This document shows positions 51,192-54,206 of a stretch of 54,206 bases of DNA, one piece after another (position 1 is the first letter of the stretch; each line of letters begins with the position of its first letter). The position numbers were made by a program, and so were the translations under genes. The notes under the pieces are model-generated. The model saw nothing but the letters and a program-made list of their open reading frames with translations, was not told the DNA's origin and did no database searches. The stretch spans positions 1-54,206 of the forward strand of contig NZ_CAMFKW010000039.1 of NCBI RefSeq assembly GCF_945957345.1. Direction: 5' to 3'. This DNA comes from an uncultured Allobosea sp. GTDB taxonomy: Bacteria > Pseudomonadota > Alphaproteobacteria > Rhizobiales > Beijerinckiaceae.

Positions 51192-52085
51192 CTAGGCTTT
51201 GCCGCGCCGGAGCTCGGACAGGGTGTACCAGACGACGGCCGAGAAGATCACCGCTCCGCCGACGATCGTCGCGAAGGGTGGTGGCTCCGCGAAAAGGAGC
51301 CAGACCCAGACCGGCGTCATGACGACTTCGGTGGTGCCGATCAAAGCCGATTCCGCTGGCGGCAGGTGCCGTGCGCCGATGATGAAGAGCACCAGCGCGA
51401 CCGAGAAATTGGTCGCGCCGAAGGCAGCCAACACCACGAGGTTATGGGCATCGAGCGAGCCCCAGGAGCCGAACGGCGCGAAGAGCAGGAAAGTGAGCAC
51501 CGCGCTGATGAAGATCGGCGGCATCGCCGGAAGATCCGGATCCATCCTTGGGATGACGATGACGAAGGCGAATGTCACCGTCATCAGCAGGGCGAGCAGA
51601 TCGCCGACGATCCGCCCCGCGCCCAGCGAGGCCGAGATGATGATCCCGACGCCGATAAGGCAGGCGAGCCCCGCGATCATCGTGCGCAGCACGATCCGTT
51701 CCTTGAGGAGCAGCCAGCCGAGCACGGCGGCGATGAAGGGCGCGGTCGCATAGATCACCGCGACATTCGCCACGCTGGTCGTGTAATAGGCGCCAATGAA
51801 GGCGGCCTGGCTGATCGTCTGGAATGCGATCAGAGCCAAGCCGGTCGGCCCGAACGACTTCTTCCAGGCCCGGCGTGTTCCCGCGCCGCCGAACAGGGCC
51901 ATGGGAACGATCAGGAAAAGCGCGGCGAACAGCGCTCGCCACGCGACCGCGGTCCAGGCGTCCGTGGTCAGCAGGCGCGCATAGATGCCGCTGGCGCTCC
52001 AGGCCACGGTCGCGGCGAAAACGAGCAGGACGCCACGGGAATGGGCGGTCGGAGAAGAGGTTTCGCTGGTCAACGTCGCACGCAT
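51192..52085 (-). CDS. DMT/EamA family transporter
   Basis: 297 aa from ATG 52085 (ATG 52112 would add nine residues; neither has a clear ribosome site). Ten TM segments in two EamA repeats: RGVLLVFAATVAWSASGIYARLL... AYYTTSVANVAVIYATAPFIAAVLGWLLLKERI, and second-half ARHLPPAESALIGTTEVVMTPVWVWLLFAEPPPFATIVGGAVIF. The W-A and P-x-x-x-x-x-x-x-x-x-x-E motifs of the family are seen in both. Exporter or importer of small metabolites; substrate unknown. Convergent with the acetyltransferase gene. Confidence 0.92.
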   Translation of the reverse strand: MRATLTSETSSPTAHSRGVLLVFAATVAWSASGIYARLLTTDAWTAVAWRALFAALFLIVPMALFGGAGTRRAWKKSFGPTGLALIAFQTISQAAFIGAYYTTSVANVAVIYATAPFIAAVLGWLLLKERIVLRTMIAGLACLIGVGIIISASLGAGRIVGDLLALLMTVTFAFVIVIPRMDPDLPAMPPIFISAVLTFLLFAPFGSWGSLDAHNLVVLAAFGATNFSVALVLFIIGARHLPPAESALIGTTEVVMTPVWVWLLFAEPPPFATIVGGAVIFSAVVWYTLSELRRGKA

Positions 52086-52123
52086 GGCAGGATCGGGCAG
52101 CACCGCTCGCATATCGGGCTGCG

Positions 52124-52144
52124 TCGCGGAATACCACTCCGCGA
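52124..52144. promoter_or_regulatory. Inverted repeat in the divergent DMT / peptide-binding-protein region
   Basis: TCGCGGA, spacer ATACCAC, TCCGCGA: perfect 7-base arms, 39 bases upstream of the DMT start. The 252-base gap (52086-52337) holds no gene. Confidence 0.35.
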
Positions 52145-52337
52145 ATAGCGATATGGTGGCAGGAACATGCCGGCCCTTTCGCGTGGCGGCTTCGCGTCGG
52201 TGAAGGGGGGCTCCTGCGTTGAAAGCGGAGCCAGTCCGCTTGCGCCGGTCAATTCCCGCATCCTAGGATCGCGGCATTGGAATTGCAGCAACGCTGTCTG
52301 TGCAGCTTTTCCATCTCCTCGGGCGAGGGATCTCGGC

Positions 52338-53918
52338 ATGAAGCGTCGGACGTTCCTGGGTGTTGCTGCGGGTGCCGCGGTTTCCGCTGTAACCAAGCCG
52401 GCTCTCGCGCAGCGGGCGAAGGTGCTGAAATTCATCCCGGAATCGGATGTCGCGATCATCGACCCGGTCTGGACGACGGCCACCGTGACGCGCAATCACG
52501 GTTACCTCGTCTTCGACACGCTCTACGGCCAGAACGCCAATTACGATTTCGAGCCGCAGATGGTCGCCGGCCATACGGTCGAGGATGACGGCAAGACCTG
52601 GCGATTGACCCTGCGCGAAGGCCTGCGCTTCCACGATGGCGAGCCGGTCCGGGCGCAGGACGTGGTGCCGAGCATCCGCCGCTTCTCCGCCCGCGACGCC
52701 TTCGGCCGCGCCTTGATGGATGCGACGGACGAACTCTCGGTCGAATCCGATCGCGTCGTGAAGTTCCGGCTGAAGCGGCCCTTCCCGCTGCTGCCGGCCG
52801 CGCTCGGCAAGACCGGCACCTCGATGCCCTGCATCATGCCGGAGCGCTTCGCGCTCACCGACCCGAACAAGCAGGTCACCGAGATGATCGGCAGCGGGCC
52901 GTTCCGCTTCAAGGCCGATGAGCGCGTGCAGGGCGCGCTGACCGTCTATGAGCGCTTTGCCGACTATGTTCCGCGCGCGGATGGCTCGGCCACCTTCACC
53001 GCCGGCCCGAAACACGTCCATTTCGACCGGATCGAATGGCGCATCATCCCCGACCCGCAGACGGCCGCGAATGCGCTCGCCAACGGCGAGGTCGACTGGT
53101 GGCAGAACCCCACCCCCGACCTGCAAGGTACCCTCAAGGGCCGATCAGGCCTCAAGCTGGAAGGACTGGACCCGGCCGGCGGCATCGGCTGCCTGCGCTT
53201 CAACACGCTGCACCCGCCCTTCGACAATCCGGCGATCCGCCGCGCGCTGCTCGGCGCCATCGATCAGAGCGAATGCATGATCGCGGTCGCCGGCGATGAG
53301 CGCTCGCTCTGGAAGGACCATGTCGGCGTCTTCAGCCCGGATACGCCGATGGCGACGACGGCCGGAACCGAGCAACTGGTCGGCAAGCGCGATTTCGCCG
53401 CCGTCAAGCGCGCCCTGGAAGCGGCCGGCTACAAGGGCGAGCGCATCGTGCTGCTCGATCCGACCGATTATCCTTCGACCCATGCGCTCGCGGCCGTGGC
53501 AGCGGATGCCCTGCAGAAGTCGGGCATGAATGTCGAGCTGGTCTCGACGGACTGGGGTACGGTCGTCCAGCGTCGCGCCAGCCGCCAGCCGATCGACAAG
53601 GGCGGCTGGAGCATCTTCTTCACCTATCTGAACGGCACCAATAATTTCGACCCCGCAAGCCAGCTCGGCATCCGCGGCAATGGCGATCAGGCCTGGTTCG
53701 GCTGGCCGAAATCGCCGCGCCTCGAAGAGCTCCGGCTCGACTGGTTCGCCGCCAAGGATCTCGCGGCCCAGAAGGCGATCTGCGCCGAGATCCAGAAGCA
53801 GTTCTTCATCGACGTGCCCTATATCCCGCTCGGCGCATACTACGAAAAGACGGCCTATCGCGGGATATCAGGCATGCGGATCGGTTTCGCCCAATTCTAC
53901 GACGTCAGGCCGCTGTGA
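52338..53918 (+). CDS. Peptide-type ABC importer substrate-binding protein (DppA/family 5)
   Basis: 526 aa from ATG 52338, GAGGGA nine bases before. Tat-type signal MKRRTFLGVAAGAAVSAVTKPALAQ. SBP_bac_5 fold: VFDTLYGQNANYDFEPQMVAGHTVEDDGKTWRLTLREGLRFHDGEPVRAQDVV at the N-terminus and IGSGPFRFK in the middle; C-terminal DVPYIPLGAYYE. Binds oligopeptides, opines or similar. The permease and ATPase genes must lie beyond the window. Its stop overlaps the M81 peptidase start (GTGA), suggesting the peptidase acts on the imported substrate. Confidence 0.93.
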   Translation: MKRRTFLGVAAGAAVSAVTKPALAQRAKVLKFIPESDVAIIDPVWTTATVTRNHGYLVFDTLYGQNANYDFEPQMVAGHTVEDDGKTWRLTLREGLRFHDGEPVRAQDVVPSIRRFSARDAFGRALMDATDELSVESDRVVKFRLKRPFPLLPAALGKTGTSMPCIMPERFALTDPNKQVTEMIGSGPFRFKADERVQGALTVYERFADYVPRADGSATFTAGPKHVHFDRIEWRIIPDPQTAANALANGEVDWWQNPTPDLQGTLKGRSGLKLEGLDPAGGIGCLRFNTLHPPFDNPAIRRALLGAIDQSECMIAVAGDERSLWKDHVGVFSPDTPMATTAGTEQLVGKRDFAAVKRALEAAGYKGERIVLLDPTDYPSTHALAAVAADALQKSGMNVELVSTDWGTVVQRRASRQPIDKGGWSIFFTYLNGTNNFDPASQLGIRGNGDQAWFGWPKSPRLEELRLDWFAAKDLAAQKAICAEIQKQFFIDVPYIPLGAYYEKTAYRGISGMRIGFAQFYDVRPL

Positions 53919-54206
53919 CACATTCCAAGCTTCGGATCGCCGTTCTCCAGTTCGCGCATGAGACAGTGACATTCCTCCCCAACGACACGACGCGGGAGGA
54001 CTTCATCTATCCGGGATCCCCGGCCTCCGGCGAAGACCTGCTGGCCACCGATCCGAAGGGCTATATGGGCGGATTCGTGCAGGTCGCCCACGAGTTCGCG
54101 GATGTCGAGCTCGTCGGCATCACCTCCCCGCTCTGGCCGCGCACCGGAACGGGTGTGCACGGCGGTGAGAAAACCATCCAGTGGAGCGCCTGCGTTTGTG
54201 CCGGCG
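53915..54206 (+). CDS. M81 family metallopeptidase (MlrC-like), partial, runs off the window
   Basis: 97 codons visible from GTG 53915. LRIAVLQFAHETVTFLPNDTTREDF matches the M81/MlrC N-terminus, where the conserved motif is H-E-T-N-T-F; the His and Glu are kept and Asn is Val here. Then DPKGYMGGFVQVAHEFADVELVGITSPLWPRTGTG. MlrC-type enzymes act on linear peptides from microcystin in sphingomonads; most family members occur beside DppA-like binding proteins, as here. The last 15 or so visible codons do not look like the family, which may be normal divergence or an edge effect. Confidence 0.82.
   Translation, partial: MTHSKLRIAVLQFAHETVTFLPNDTTREDFIYPGSPASGEDLLATDPKGYMGGFVQVAHEFADVELVGITSPLWPRTGTGVHGGEKTIQWSACVCAG

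Noticed and set aside
1..54206. tRNA, rRNA, insertion sequences, integrases, toxin-antitoxin or phage-defence genes
   Set aside because: Looked for along both strands; none seen. Caspase-like and ATP-grasp genes recall defence modules, but neither has defence-type partners here.

Overview
The window is GC-rich, densely coded DNA with no rRNA, tRNA, insertion sequence, integrase, phage gene or CRISPR array that I can see. Codon use (strong G/C third position), the abundance of ABC importers, NodT/TauE/Kup/MocR-type families and a 'GAACCGGTTC'-centred intergenic element seen in Rhizobiales suggest a free-living or plant/soil-associated alphaproteobacterium of the Hyphomicrobiales (Bosea-like); this placement is inference. 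It looks like ordinary chromosome made of catabolic and transport operons with their own regulators, rather than a mobile island.

Layout. 1-2744: RND efflux operon (NodT-type outer membrane lipoprotein, then the adaptor, cut by the window edge). 2920-7599: TauE/SafE exporter, ParB-like nuclease-fold protein, short RNB ribonuclease, and a divergent SulP transporter. 7682-10967: RpiR regulator, MFS carrier and an Asp/Glu/hydantoin racemase-like protein that lacks both catalytic cysteines, with a three-half-site palindromic operator between regulator and transporter. 11047-15134: TetR regulator with a perfect 11+11 bp operator, divergent from a three-gene molybdenum hydroxylase operon (2Fe-2S subunit, Tat-exported Mo subunit, dihaem cytochrome). 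15232-15801: secreted ClpP-like protein. 15890-19235: a tight operon of ATP-grasp ligase, FAD oxidoreductase and alpha/beta hydrolase, function unknown. 19550-21913: exported caspase-fold protein whose catalytic Cys is Ala, with a Pro-rich and Gln/Ala-repeat tail. 22282-25086: NitT/TauT-type ABC importer. 25187-27245: TctD/TctE-like two-component system.

27435-35181 is a sugar or sugar-acid utilisation locus: gntR, hydrolase, periplasmic binding protein, two permeases, TIM-barrel epimerase and Gfo/Idh dehydrogenase in one minus-strand operon, divergent from an enolase-superfamily acid-sugar dehydratase across an AT-rich palindrome. It has no ABC ATPase. 35204-37354 holds small genes (VanZ-like, secreted unknown, PsiF-like, a 66-aa unknown with a hairpin leader).

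37574-46901 is the most coherent system: a LacI regulator followed, with almost every junction overlapping or nearly so, by a complete PotD/PotABC-like importer, nucleoside hydrolase, adenine deaminase, M20 amidohydrolase and a phosphoribosyltransferase. It reads as a self-contained purine nucleoside uptake and salvage regulon, but the M20 enzyme and a His-to-Tyr change in the hydrolase suggest an unusual substrate. 46931-54206: Kup potassium transporter, MocR regulator divergent from a GNAT acetyltransferase, DMT exporter, and a DppA-like binding protein coupled to an M81 (MlrC-like) peptidase that runs off the window.

A recurring design: all three operons that begin their transport genes with a binding protein have a GC-rich hairpin immediately after that gene, a known way to make more binding protein than membrane components.
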